Source: JAHEZL01 sp046074525
GTDB lineage: Bacteria > Bacteroidota > Bacteroidia > Flavobacteriales_C > GCA-002722245
Reading direction: 5' to 3'
DNA length: 51,007 bases
Assembly: GCA_046074525.1 (NCBI GenBank)
Contig: JBJTOK010000063.1
Coordinates: forward strand, 1-51,007
A model generated the notes under the pieces. That model saw only the letters and a list, made by a program, of their open reading frames with translations. It had not been told where the DNA came from and did not search any database. This document shows positions 12,784 to 24,900 of the stretch, in pieces (within the stretch, counting starts at the first letter, position 1; each line of letters begins with the position of its first letter). The position numbers and the translations under genes are program-made.

Positions 12784-13695
12784 ATGGAATACAAAGACTA
12801 CTATAAAATTTTAGGAGTTGCGAAAACGGCGAGTCAGGAAGACATTAAGAAAGCCTTCCGTAAACTGGCTGTGAAATACCATCCCGATAAAAATCCCGGT
12901 AATAAAGAAGCGGAAGCCAAGTTCAAGGAAGCTAACGAAGCCAATGAAGTGCTGAGCGATCCTGAAAAAAGAAAGAAGTATGATGAGATGGGTGCCAACT
13001 GGCAGCAGTATGAGCGGATGGGTGCGCAACAGCAGCAGGGTCAGCATAATCGCGGAAGGCAGCGGTATTCTTATGAAGGCGATCCTTCCGAAATTTTTGG
13101 GCAAGGTGATTTCTCCGATTTCTTTGAGTCGTTTTTCGGTCAGCAGCGCGGTCGTTCGCGCCAACCTTCACGAGGTGCTGATTTAGAGGCTGCGCTCGAA
13201 ATTTCTTTTGAAGATGCTTATCTCGGTGGTGCAAAAGTGATCAATGTGAATGGCGATAAAATACGACTCAATCTCAAGCCTGGTATCCGCAACGAGCAAA
13301 AAATCAAAATAAAGGGAAAAGGTGCTCCTGGCGCTAATGGGGAGCATGGCGATTTATACCTTACTTTCCATGTTCAGGAACATCCGCAGTTTAAAGTGGA
13401 GGGCAATGACATTCATCAGAATATTTCCATTGATTTGTACACAGCTGTGCTGGGAGGGAAAATCATGGTGCAAACTCCATCAGGAAAAATTAATTTTGCC
13501 ATTCCGGAAGGAATGCAGTGCAACAAAACGCTTCGCTTGAAAGGAAAGGGCATGTCGGTGTATGAAAACCCCGGAACTTATGGTGATATGTTGCTTTCTG
13601 TAAGGTTTGAACTGCCGGTGAAATTGAGTGAAGAGGAGAGGAAATTATTTGAACAGTTACAAAAAATTCAAAACACTAAAAATGTCAAGATTTAA
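12784..13695 (+). CDS. cbpA: CbpA-type J-domain co-chaperone
   Basis: A 303-residue DnaJ-family protein that stimulates DnaK. The J domain is at residues 1-67 with the HPD motif in VKYHPDKNPGN. It is followed by a Gln/Gly/Arg-rich linker (about 75-125) with a GDFSDFFESFFG segment, and then the two C-terminal substrate-binding beta domains (from about 130), with LKPGIRNEQKIKIKGKGAPG and LRLKGKGMSVYENPG. The CxxCxGxG zinc-finger repeats of DnaJ are absent, which makes it the CbpA/class II type. The ATG at 12784 begins MEYKDYYKILGV, the canonical J-domain start; an in-frame TTG 30 bp upstream adds unlike residues. The downstream thioredoxin gene overlaps it by 14 bp. Confidence 0.92.
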   Translation: MEYKDYYKILGVAKTASQEDIKKAFRKLAVKYHPDKNPGNKEAEAKFKEANEANEVLSDPEKRKKYDEMGANWQQYERMGAQQQQGQHNRGRQRYSYEGDPSEIFGQGDFSDFFESFFGQQRGRSRQPSRGADLEAALEISFEDAYLGGAKVINVNGDKIRLNLKPGIRNEQKIKIKGKGAPGANGEHGDLYLTFHVQEHPQFKVEGNDIHQNISIDLYTAVLGGKIMVQTPSGKINFAIPEGMQCNKTLRLKGKGMSVYENPGTYGDMLLSVRFELPVKLSEEERKLFEQLQKIQNTKNVKI

Positions 13696-13978
13696 CGAGC
13701 TTATCAATAGTAACACACCGGTGCTGGTCGATTTTTACGCTACCTGGTGTAATCCGTGCAAGCAACTTTCTCCTATTATTGAGGAGGTGGCTATAGATAT
13801 GAAAGGCAAAGCCAAAGTGATTAAAATTGATATTGATAAAAATCCTGCGGCTGCACAGGCTTATCAGATTCGAGGTGTTCCAACCATGATTCTTTTTAAA
13901 GATGGACAACAGGTTTGGAAGCAATCAGGTGTTATGCCGAAGGAAATGATCGTTGGGGCAATCAAAAAGTTTTGTTGA
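13682..13978 (+). CDS. trxA: Thioredoxin
   Basis: A 98-residue thioredoxin-fold protein with the active site W22-C23-N24-P25-C26 in VLVDFYATWCNPCK (WCNPC instead of the usual WCGPC), the cis-Pro loop IRGVPTMILFKDG, and a normal C-terminal helix. ATG at 13682 is preferred because it starts the first beta/alpha unit directly; earlier in-frame starts would add 18 basic residues encoded inside the chaperone gene. It overlaps the cbpA stop by 14 bp, suggesting coupled translation of two protein-quality-control genes. The Asn in the CxxC motif may shift the redox potential slightly. Confidence 0.92.
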   Translation: MSRFNELINSNTPVLVDFYATWCNPCKQLSPIIEEVAIDMKGKAKVIKIDIDKNPAAAQAYQIRGVPTMILFKDGQQVWKQSGVMPKEMIVGAIKKFC

Positions 13979-13996
13979 TTGTTTCTGGATCTTTCT

Positions 13997-15400
13997 TTAT
14001 TCAGTCTTCACCAACTTAATAGTTGTTGTTGTGTTTCCTTGTGTGATTTGCAGTAAATACAATCCGCTAGCTAACATTTCTCCCGTAATCACTGAGTTTA
14101 ACGCAGTGCCTTTTTCCATGATAGTTCCATTTATAGTGCTGATGGTGTAAGTAAATTTACCATCGCTTTTTATTGTAAAATCGTTATTGGATGGATTCGG
14201 GAAAAAGAGCAGTGAGTTCGTGGCTTCCGTTATTCCGCTGGAAGTACAAGTAGCGAGTACCAGTGATGAATTGTTGTTTTTAAAAGCAAGTGCTGCAGTA
14301 CCGAAATCAGCTAAGGTTCCTACTTCATTGGTAAGGTTTGTAGTGAGGTTGGAAGTCCAGGGCATGTGTCCCTGCCAGCCTAAGGTTTTCAAATTATCGA
14401 AGGCTGTAGTGAGGCTCATAGCTGGTGAAGGCAAGGGGTCTTTAGAGGGCATCTCACCAAGCATGCAGGCTTTTTCATCCATTCCGTAGTCGGTCGGACT
14501 CTTAACAAAAGGTGATGAATACCAGCCGTCCACCCATCCGTAAAAATGGGGAGAGTAAAAATCGAGTCCGGCATTCGGTCGGTTGTATTGCGCTTTCAAA
14601 GCCGCATCACTCCATTTGTTGCCGTCGGAATTATTCATCCATCCTGAACCGTTATAGCCATTGCGCATCTTGGTGCCGTTCCATTTGGTGCAGGCCGATC
14701 CCATGGTGATTAATACATGTGATCCATCGGTTCTTTCTGCCGCCGGGCTGCGCAATGCTTCGGAAGCCATCGCTACGTAGCGCTGCAGTATGGCGTAAGT
14801 CGCACCACCCCAGTTGCTGGCGTCGCCTTTAGTACCGCCATTTTCATAAATCCATTCAATTTCATTGCACAGGTCGATGCTCCACAGATAAGGATTGTTT
14901 TTGTATCTATTGACAAAAGGAATGAGAAAACCATCAATGAATTTTCTTGTTTTGGAAGTATCGGCAAGCATGTTTTGCCAGTTGGTGGCGTTGGGATTTC
15001 CGGTTTTGGTATGGTCGAATGACATCATGGTGGCCATGATGTAAATGCCATTTGATTGTGCCTGAGCGAAAAGATGATCGCAATTGTTCAAGAAATTCTG
15101 ACTCACGGTGCAGGTGCCATCGCTCGCGATCGTGGGTTGTCCACCGCCACTGCAGCTAAACCAAATGCGTGAAGAATTAATTCCTTTGGCTTTTAAATTA
15201 GCCATGTTTTGAGCCCATTTCGTTTGGTTGTATGATCCCCCGAAGTCGTTCCAGCTTTCCCATGGAGTGTTGGCACCATTGAAGTAAATTGGACAGTTGG
15301 CGTCGCCGTTAATCACAAATTTCTTGTTGACGATGGCAATGTTTTGGGAAAATAGCGCTGAGCTGAATAGAGAGAATAGAATGAGTAATTGATTTTTCAT
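13997..15400 (-). CDS. Secreted GH5-like glycoside hydrolase with T9SS sorting tail
   Basis: A 467-residue secreted enzyme. The start at 15400 begins the signal peptide MKNQLLILFSLFSSALFSQ directly; a second ATG at 15421 adds seven residues. The TIM-barrel domain belongs to the clan A cellulase/mannanase superfamily: the likely acid/base Glu is E180 in DLCNEIEW, the nucleophile Glu is E316 in CMLGEMPS, and DFYSPHFYGW supplies the family His/Tyr. TPWESWNDFGGSYN near the N-terminus is mannanase-like. The last 75 or so residues (LLFFPNPSNNDFTIKS...ASGLYLLQITQGNTTTTIKLVK) are a type A sorting domain for the type IX system. It would cleave a beta-linked polysaccharide at the cell surface or outside; the exact substrate cannot be read. 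It is convergent with the thioredoxin gene (18 bp apart) and divergent from the giant adhesin. Confidence 0.85.
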   Translation of the reverse strand: MKNQLLILFSLFSSALFSQNIAIVNKKFVINGDANCPIYFNGANTPWESWNDFGGSYNQTKWAQNMANLKAKGINSSRIWFSCSGGGQPTIASDGTCTVSQNFLNNCDHLFAQAQSNGIYIMATMMSFDHTKTGNPNATNWQNMLADTSKTRKFIDGFLIPFVNRYKNNPYLWSIDLCNEIEWIYENGGTKGDASNWGGATYAILQRYVAMASEALRSPAAERTDGSHVLITMGSACTKWNGTKMRNGYNGSGWMNNSDGNKWSDAALKAQYNRPNAGLDFYSPHFYGWVDGWYSSPFVKSPTDYGMDEKACMLGEMPSKDPLPSPAMSLTTAFDNLKTLGWQGHMPWTSNLTTNLTNEVGTLADFGTAALAFKNNNSSLVLATCTSSGITEATNSLLFFPNPSNNDFTIKSDGKFTYTISTINGTIMEKGTALNSVITGEMLASGLYLLQITQGNTTTTIKLVKTE

Positions 15401-15421
15401 CAGGTGGGACTTTAGGTTCAT

Positions 15422-15990
15422 GAAAGTAAATCTAGGTTCAGCATAAAAATACTACGTAAGAGAAAAGCAAGGTATTGAATCTGTTCGGAATGATTGTAGG
15501 ATTGTACATAATATAGGAGTGTTGACATGCGGAGATTTTATTTTTAGGAAACGTTTCTGTTTAATGAACAGTTGGAAATCAGTTGTGAAAACTCATCTGG
15601 CTTTTTCCCTCAGTTCGTCTGATGTATTGTCGTTTTTGTAGAAAAACGAAGTGCTTGGTGGGGAAAATTATCAACATTTTTTTCTTTATAAGATAGAAAA
15701 TTATATTTTCGCCGTGCGCTTATCTATTTTCTTTGTTGGGGATTGACAAAGATTTTGGATGTAAATAATATATAAACAAAGTGAATCAGTGTGCTGTGTA
15801 CAGCACCGTTTCATTTATTTGATTGCGCCATCCGGGAGGGTTATTGCTCTGTTCCGGAACTAACTGGTGTCTGGATCATTCTGAAAACAAAATACAGTCT
15901 CTTTATTTTGTTTCTTTAGAAAATGGGTTTTGGGAGGGGGAAGCCTAATAAAGTCGGATTTAAAAGGAAAATATTTCAAAATATCTTGAG
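15422..15990. other. Divergent regulatory region before the giant surface-protein operon
   Basis: 569 bp (590 bp from the preferred glycosidase start at 15400) without a convincing gene; a minus-strand open frame at 15860-16093 overlaps the adhesin start and has no family signature. It holds a 10-bp palindrome GAAACGTTTC (15548-15557) that could be an operator, and a TATATTTTC sequence (15712-15720) close to, but not matching, TAnnTTTG. The promoter of the 34.7-kb gene block must be here, but I cannot place it firmly. Confidence 0.4.
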
Positions 15991-18900
15991 ATGAGAAAAT
16001 TATGTTTGCTGTTTTTGCTGGTGGCAAGTTATACTGCCAACGCAATATTTGTATCTGGCAGCTATACCGGCAATGGTCAATCTGGAAAAGCAATTACAGG
16101 ATTGTGCTTTCGTCCGGAAGTAGTATTTGTAACAGGAACCAGTTCACAGCACTCATGGGTGTCTACTTCAACGATGCCGGCCGGACAGGCTAAAGATCTC
16201 ACTTTATCTGAAGCACTTAAAACAGGATATATCACTTCTCTCGATCAGGGAGGTTTTACTGTTGGCAACTCACCTCATTCCAATGCTTCCGGTGTTACTT
16301 ATTATTACATGGCCTGGGACGATGCTGATGGCAGTATTAATGTAGGAAGTTTTACCCCGAATGTTTGTGGAATGGGATGGACTAATAATACCTGGTATAA
16401 TGAAGGAGCAATGGTAAAATACGGAAACGTGAATTACCAGGCAAAAGCGGGTGGTGTATGGTCAACTTCCTCGCCTGATGGAGACACTGGTCATTGGATC
16501 AATAAAGGTACCTGTAGTACTTTCGACTTGAATATCAACACTGGCTCACGGCCAAAAATGGTGTGGGTTTTTGGAGAGGGGTCTTATTGGGATCAGTTGT
16601 CGGCCGGACAATATTCGTTTGATGGCGCCAATGCTGGTAATCCTTCTGGATTCAGTAGCGGCGGATATTTATCGGGAGATGAAAAAATTATAGCTGGTAT
16701 CAGCGCAACAGGTTTCAGTGTAACGCCTGTGGTACAGGCTGGAACACACAATGGAACTTCAAATGGTTCCAAATACAACTATGTTACTTTCAATACTTCG
16801 GCTACTACAACCAGTGGCTCTTTCACTGGGAATGGACAAGATAACAGGTTGGTTAATACCATCTCCGGCGGACAGTTTGTAATTGTTAAGCCCTTGAATC
16901 CTGGTACAGGAAATCCATGGTTCAAAACCTGTTCAATGCCCACCAATGTTTCGTGCAGCTTTGCCGGAGTATCGTCAGATAATATCAAAACTTTCTCTTC
17001 TTCGGGCTTTACCCTGGGAACCAGCGGTGAGGTAAATGGCAATGGAAGCAGTCATGAGTATTTTATCATGAGTGGTGGATATTGTGATCCTGCAGCGCCA
17101 ACAGTGAGCGTAACGCCAGGATCGGCAACAGTTTGTGCGGGTACGGGTACGCAACTAACGGCTTCGGGATCAGGCATAACATCATATGCATGGACCCCTT
17201 CTACTGCGCTTTCCTCAACAACAGGTACGCAGGTAACAGCAACACCAGCTTCTACTACAACTTACACTGTAACAGGAACCAATGCTCTCGGCTGTAAAGC
17301 CACTGCGACTTCTACCATAACAGTAAATTCCTGTGCTCCGCAGGATTATTACATTAATGATAATAGCACCAGTGGTGATATATATACGTCGGCAATAGGT
17401 GTTGATGGCGGATCCGGGACAGGAACGGCTGCGCATCCTTATGCTACTATGAATTACCTGTTGGCTCAAAAAGCTTTGCATCCCGGTGATCACATATATA
17501 TAGATGCAGGATCATACAATTGGGCGCAAACAAATTTTACTTCGGCTGATCAGGGTGCTTCTTTATCAAAAATTATTATTCAGGGTGCAGGCAAAACGCT
17601 TACTGTTATTACAACTTCTGCGGGTTATGTTTTCAATGCAGATGCCTCCGGCTATTATGAGGTTAAGGATTTAAAATTAACGAATGCCAACAGTAGCGCC
17701 TTGTTCCTTGGGAATAATTCAAATTATTGGAGAATGATTAACTGTGTTTTTGAATGCACAAGTACTGATGCCGGTTATGCCGGATTGTATTTTTATGGCA
17801 GTAATCACCATGAAGTGTTCAACTGTGATATCAAAGGAACAATAGTTCCGCTGCGCATGTGGAATACTACTTATAATAACATTGTTAATTCAATAATCAC
17901 TGCTACTACCGGATGGAATAGCGGTATGGTACGTATGGAGAATGTATCCACAAATAACAATTTTTATGGTACTAAATTCAATGGAGGTGGAAAGGTGGGA
18001 TTGTGGATAGAGAATAGTTCCAGTGCTAATAATTTCCTGAACAATGTTATCTATAATGTGTCGGATGGTATCGTGATCTACGATGTCAATATACAGAATA
18101 CTACTTTGTGGGCCAATTCAATTTCTGCAACAGGAAATGCTTTGAAAGGCTATCTCACAGGCTCCGTTTTGCAGGACAATATTTTTGAAAGCTCAGGAGG
18201 TGCGTATGCGGTGAATAACCAGAGTACTCCGGCTATCTGTGATTATAACTTGTTTTATACTTCGCTCGCTAATGGAAACATGGCGATGGGTTCTGTTGGT
18301 GCTCATTCTTTAACAGGAGCTAAACCACAGTTTATTAGTGTACCTACTGGTAATTTAAATCTGTTTTCTTCATCTCCTGCTTCAGGAAAAGGAATTCCTA
18401 TTTCGGGACTTACTGAAGACATCGACGGAACAACAAGAAGTACTACAACACCAACCATTGGTGCTTATGAACTGGTGAACACCTGTACTCTCACTATGAG
18501 TGGAAATACTTCGATTGCTGCAGGTGGGAGCACCACTATTTCTTTAGCAGCTGCAGGAAGTTCCAACTATGCTTATGCATGGTCTCCGTCTGCAGGATTG
18601 AGCAGTACCACTATTGCCAATCCGGTGGCGAGTCCGGCAACAACTACCACCTATACGGTTACAGTGACCGGTGATGGGGGCTGCAATAAAACAGGATCTG
18701 TAACAATTACTGTTTCCCAGTTGGAATGGGCAGAGTTAAATGGAATGAGTTTCTCTGGCGAAACCATGACTAAAACTGCAGCCAGCGGAAGTACTAATGG
18801 AACATCTTCTTCCAAAAATCATTTGCATGCCAGTGAAAATGGTTGGGTAGAATTTACTGTCAACCAGATTTCTGCGGACAACTGGGTGGGCTTCTCTGTA

Positions 18901-21900
18901 AAAAATCTTTTGCCTGGTCACATGGATCTGCGTTATGGGTATCTCGTTGAGGGGCATGATGTGTATGCTGTATACAGGGGAACTCAAAGTTCAGGAATTA
19001 CTACAGTGAATGTTGGTGATAAACTGAAGATTGAAAGAGCAGGGAATCTCATCAATTACTATAAAAATGGTACGCTCATTCAAAGCAAGGATTTAGGATT
19101 CTCCAATGAAGAGTTGTATATCGACATGTCCCTGAACAACAACGGAACCAGCATGAAGGTGCAAAGCAGCTTCACCACTAATTTCGATGCCTATGCAGTG
19201 ATCAATGATAATAATCCTGCCGCTGCAACCCGCGATGGAAGTATTACTCTCGATCCTTTGAATGAAGCAGGTACTGTAACTTATGCATGGAACACCGGCG
19301 CAACAACATCAAGTATCACGGGTTTAAGTTCAGGAACCTACATGGTAACTATTACCCATGGAGCCAACAGTATCCAGAAATCTTTTACTGTATTGAATAA
19401 ACCTGTATGGACGAAACTCAATAACATGACAGATGATGGTTCTGCCAGGTTGAGTAAAACTACTGCCGTTGGTTATAACGCGTGGGGTTTAAGCAAGGCT
19501 TATCTTCCTGCCGGACAGAATGGTTATGTGGAATATTATATTCCACACATCGGATCCTCAACTGACCTTATCTTTGGATTATCGCGCTTCCCTATAGTAT
19601 ATGAAAATAATTCAGCTGAAAGAGATTTGACCTACGGTTTTTATGCGCAAGGAACTGTATATACAATTAAAAGAGGTTGGAATGATATTACCACCGGAAT
19701 CTTTTCCAATACGACTACTTTGCGTATATCCCGTGAAGGAACGGATATCGTATATTATATCGACGGACAGGAAAAACATAGAGTAACGAATGATGATGGA
19801 AAAGATTTATTCCTGAAATTTTCGCAGGCACACCCAGGCGATCAGGGTGTTTTGAGAACAAGCTTCGGAGGAGGAATTCAAACCTATTACGATCAGCCTA
19901 ACGACAATGATCCTTCCGCTAATTTCACAGGAAGTCTTTCCACAGAAGCAATTGGAGGAACTGCTCCTTATACTTATGCATGGAGCAATGGCGCAACAAC
20001 AGCAAGTATCAACAATCTTGCTCCTGGCGATTATACTGTAACAGTAACCGATGCTGCCAGTCACACTTTTCAGAGAACTCTGAAAGTGATGAATAAAGTG
20101 CTCTGGAAAAACATGAGTGCAATGCAGTTGCAATCCAATGGAAGATTAAAGAAATCAGGAACGGATGGTTATGCCAACGGCTGGGCCTCTTCTAAAAATT
20201 ATTTGCCTGCCGGACAGGATGGTGAAATCAGATTTGTAACGACCAATGTTTACAATGGAGCGATAATAGGCTTTGTTTCAGATCCGATATCGTTTTTTGC
20301 TGGTCAAACAGTCAACATGATTAAGTACCAGATCAACCTGAATACTTTCGACAGGGATTTCTGGGGTGGTACCAATGAGTTTGTATTGAAAAGAGAAACC
20401 ACTGCAGGAGTAACCAATGTTATATTATACAGAAATGGTACTGAACTCAAAAGGGAGGAAGTAAGCATTCAGGAAGATTTGTTTGTGATATTTCAGCAGG
20501 AAACCAACAATACCGATCTGGGTTGGGTGCGCGTAAGCTTCGGTCATCAGTTACAGGCCAGCTATGAGCCTATTGTTGATAACGATCCTTTGCAAACTCC
20601 AAGTGGTGCTATTACTACAGAAGGAATGGGCGGAAAAGCTCCTTATACATATAGCTGGAAAAAAGGAAATAGTTCAACAGTGATTGCAACTACGGCATCT
20701 ATCTCTAACCTGATGCCTGATAATTATACTTTAATCATTACTGATGCCAACAACCAGTCCTCTGCAAAAACCTTCACATTGATGAACAAAGCTGTTTGGG
20801 TGAAGACGACTAAATTGGAAATGCAGTCGAATGGTTTCTACAAAAAAGCTGCAGGTTCAAGCGGTGGCGACAGCTGGGCGCAATCTGCGAATTTTATTCC
20901 TGCCGGTCAGGAAGGCGTTATGGAATACATCAGTACTTGCCGTAATAGCTTGTATATCGGCTTGTCACAACACCCTTTTGTATATGCCGTAAATGAATAT
21001 GGTGATATGCAATATTATGGATTGCTTTGGAATTATATCAAGTGGGGAGACAATGTGTCAAGGCCTTCAAGAGGATCAGATAAATATCGCGTAGAAAGAA
21101 AAATCAATACGCAAACAGGAAAACCTGAGATTATCTACACGCTGAATTACAAAGAACTTTACCGCAGAGAACTCATTAATATGGATCAGGATTTATATAT
21201 GAAGTTTCAGTTGGAAAGCGGTGAACTAGGCCAGTTCCGTTTAAGTCACGGTCACCAGTTGAATGCATCCGCTGTCATTACCGATAGAAATATTGATGTT
21301 GCTGCTGATGGTGTTGTTGATGTAACTCCTTATGGGGGAACGGCTCCTTATACTTATTCGTACTCGTGGGCTGGTGGTCAGACTACCCAGGATCTTTCCG
21401 GATTAAAGCAAGGTAATTATACTGTTACCGTCACAGATGCAGGTGGAAATAGCGTCACCAAAACTTTCAATGTAAAAAATAAATTGTCATGGTTGAATAC
21501 ACAGAACTTCGCGGTGAACGAAGGGTTGATCGATCAGGCCGCAGGAGGTTCTTATGCCACAAGCAAGAACTTCCTCGCGCCTAATCAGGATGGTGAGGTA
21601 CAGTTCGAATTCAATCGTGCAGGTTCTGGATACTTCGGCTTTACTACTTCTCCGAATGCTACAAGCATTGCGAATATCAAATATGGGATGTATCAATGGA
21701 CGGCTTATATCGGACAAGTGAATGATGGAGTAGAGGGAGCTTATCAGTATTTCCCTTCTTTCCACGATGGACCTTATTTGAGAACCGGAGATATTCTGTC
21801 GATTGCTCGTGAGGGTAGCACAATTAAATACAAGGTCAATGGAACCGTATGGACTACTCGTACAGTATCTCCGTCGGAGAAATTATATGTTGCTATTGTA

Positions 21901-24900
21901 AATCCTACTTCGGGATATAAAGCAACAAGCGCGTTGTGTAATTTCGGCGAAGGTCAGGAAATTGCTTGTACCTCTGTGAAGAGCAATGATGTTACAGCTT
22001 GTGTTGGTGCCAATACCGTGATTTCGGTAACACCAACAGGAAGTTCAAATTATACTTATTCATGGACGCCGACTACAGGTTTGAGCAATTCGCATATTGC
22101 CAATCCGGTGGCGAACCCAACACAAACCACCACTTATACTGTAGTGGTAACGGGTGATGGTGGCTGTAGCTTAACAGAGTCGGTGAAGGTTACTGTATCA
22201 CAACTCGAATGGGCTGAACTCAATGGAGTTTCCTTTAGCTGTGCAACGCTCACGAAAACAGCGGTTAGTGATGTTGGTAATGGAAGCGCATTTTCAAAAA
22301 ATCATTTGAATCCTGGCGAGGATGGCTGGGTGGAGTTTACTGTTGGAAGCTCGGTTCACGAATATTTTGGCCTTGCCTTACAAAATCATTCGAGTTATAA
22401 AATGGATATCCGTTATGGATTTTACCTTTCTTATGGAAGCATCTACCTTATTCACAAAGGGGCGGTACTAGCTTTGGACGGTGCTATATCGGGAGATAAG
22501 TTGAAAGTTGCGCGTGTTGGATCTACAATTTCTTACTATAAAAACGGAACCCTATTATGGTCTGTTGACGCAGTTACTTCATCAGAAAGATTTTTCATTG
22601 ATGTTGCATTATATCAGAGTGCCAATCCTTTACAGATAGCTACCAGCTTTACTGACAAATTTGATGTATATCCTGTTTTAAACGATAATAATCCTGGTGC
22701 GGCAAACAGAGATGGAAGTATTGCCCTGGAACCTTTAAATGAAAATGGAGCAGTGACTTATCTTTGGAATACCGGAGCAACAACAGCAACACTTTCCAAT
22801 GTAACATCAGGAACTTATACTGTAACAGCTACTGATGCTTCCGGACAAACTACCACCCAGTCTTTCACTATACTTAATAAAGCAGTTTGGACCAAGTTGG
22901 TAAATATGAATGAGGTAGGAGATGCTGTGTTAACAAAAACCACTACTGATGCTGAAATGGAAGGAAATGGAATAAGCAAAGTGTTTCTTCCTGCAAACCA
23001 GGATGGCTATATTGAATATTTTGCTACAGACAATGGTGCTACAAGTCTTTATTTTGGACTTTCTTCATTGCCTACCAATTTTGATATTCAGTATTATTCT
23101 CAGCAGGACATTAATTATAGTTTCTTGTGGTTTGGCAATGGAAGCTATATTCGTGAAGGAGGACAATATGTTTTAAATACCGATTATGCGTTTACAACTA
23201 GTACTTTGCGTATCGCCAGGGAAGGGTCTTACATTGCTTACTATATTAACGGGGTGGAAAAGAGAAGGGTAGCCACCGATCCAAACCGTGATTTATTTTT
23301 AAAATTTCAACAAACGGGCCAGGTGAAACAAGGAATTTTCCGCACCAGTTTCGGAGGAAGTATCCAGCCATATTATGAAATAACTGATAATAATCCGGAG
23401 TCAACAGCCGACGGTTCAATCACTATAGAGGCAATGGGCGGTGTTGCTCCATATACTTATTCATGGAGCAATGGAGCAACTACGGCAAGTGTTTCTAATT
23501 TACTTCCGGGTAATTATACTTTAAGCATAACAGATGCCATTGGTAATACTGGCCAGACAACCTTTAGAGTAATGAATAAAGTGTCATGGAAAAATTTAAA
23601 CGGAATGACCTTGCAAGCCAATGATCGCTTAAAGAAAACTTCTGCAGGTTATGATTTTACATCCGGTTGGGGAAGCTCAAATACTTATTTGCCTGCTGGA
23701 CAAGATGGTGAGGTAATATGGGAGTTGACCAGGGTAGCTCACAACGCTTATCTTGGTTTTTCTACGAATCCTACTTTAACGGCCCCTGATCTCACCAAAA
23801 ATATTATCAATTACGCGCTTTATACCAATAGCAATTATTTTATGGTGTCAGAAGGCGGTGGAAATGTTTACAATCATGGTGTTTCAAAAAACGGTGGCTC
23901 TCAATTGAAAATAGCAAGAGTAACTAATCAAACTACTCATGTTACGGAAATTGTTTATTTCGTTGATGGAGTAGAAGTGAGAAGAGTGGTGACTCAGCTC
24001 AACCAGGATTTGTTTGTAGTGTTTTCACAGGCGGCTGATGGCCTTGATTTAGGAAGAGTTCGTGCAAGTTTCGGCCACGAGTTGCAACCGAGCTACGTTG
24101 TTACAGACAATGATCCGTTACAAACACCAAGCGGGGCAATTGCAATTCAGACTGTGGGAGGGAAAGCACCCTACTCTTACAGCTGGAAAAAGGGAACAGA
24201 TAATACAGTGATCAGCACTACTGCTTCGATTTCAAATCTTATTCCGGCCAACTATACGCTTACTATTACAGATGCCAATAACAATGTTGTGAACAAAACT
24301 TTTGTGGTGGCCAACAAAGCGGTATGGAAAAATCTCAATAACATGAGTACCGGAGCGGGAGGCTTCCTGAAGAGAACTGTTGAAAATACAGCGCCGGATG
24401 GATGGGGTGCTTCTGCCAACTACATTCCAGCAGGAGAAGAAGGGTGGATGGAGTATACACTTATGGGAGGAACTTATATGATTGTAGGTTTAGCTAAAGA
24501 TCCATTTGTCTTCACCGATACTGAATATGGGGATATTCAGTACGCTGCTTATTTATGGCAATACACAAGGGTATACTATCATTCTTACTGGACAGGTCAG
24601 GAATTTGAATCTCATTCAAAAGGCGGGGATCTCTACCGCTTCGAAAGAAAAATAAATGCTCAAACCGGCAAATGTGAAATGATATATTATTCTAATGGCT
24701 TTGAAAGAGGAAGGTGGGAAGTGAATATCAACGAAGATTTATATGCCAAGTTTTTAATTGGAGCACCGGCTCCGCTCGGACCGGTGAGAATGAGTCACGG
24801 TCACCAGCTCAACTCATCTGCGTACATTACACACAACGATATCAATGGTGGTTCAAGTGCGGCTATTGATGCAACTCAGTTTGGTGGTAACTCAGCTTCT

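Noticed and set aside
15548..15557. GAAACGTTTC palindrome as a definite operator
   Set aside because: A 10-bp palindrome alone, with no nearby promoter box that I can place, is not enough; mentioned only in the intergenic entry.
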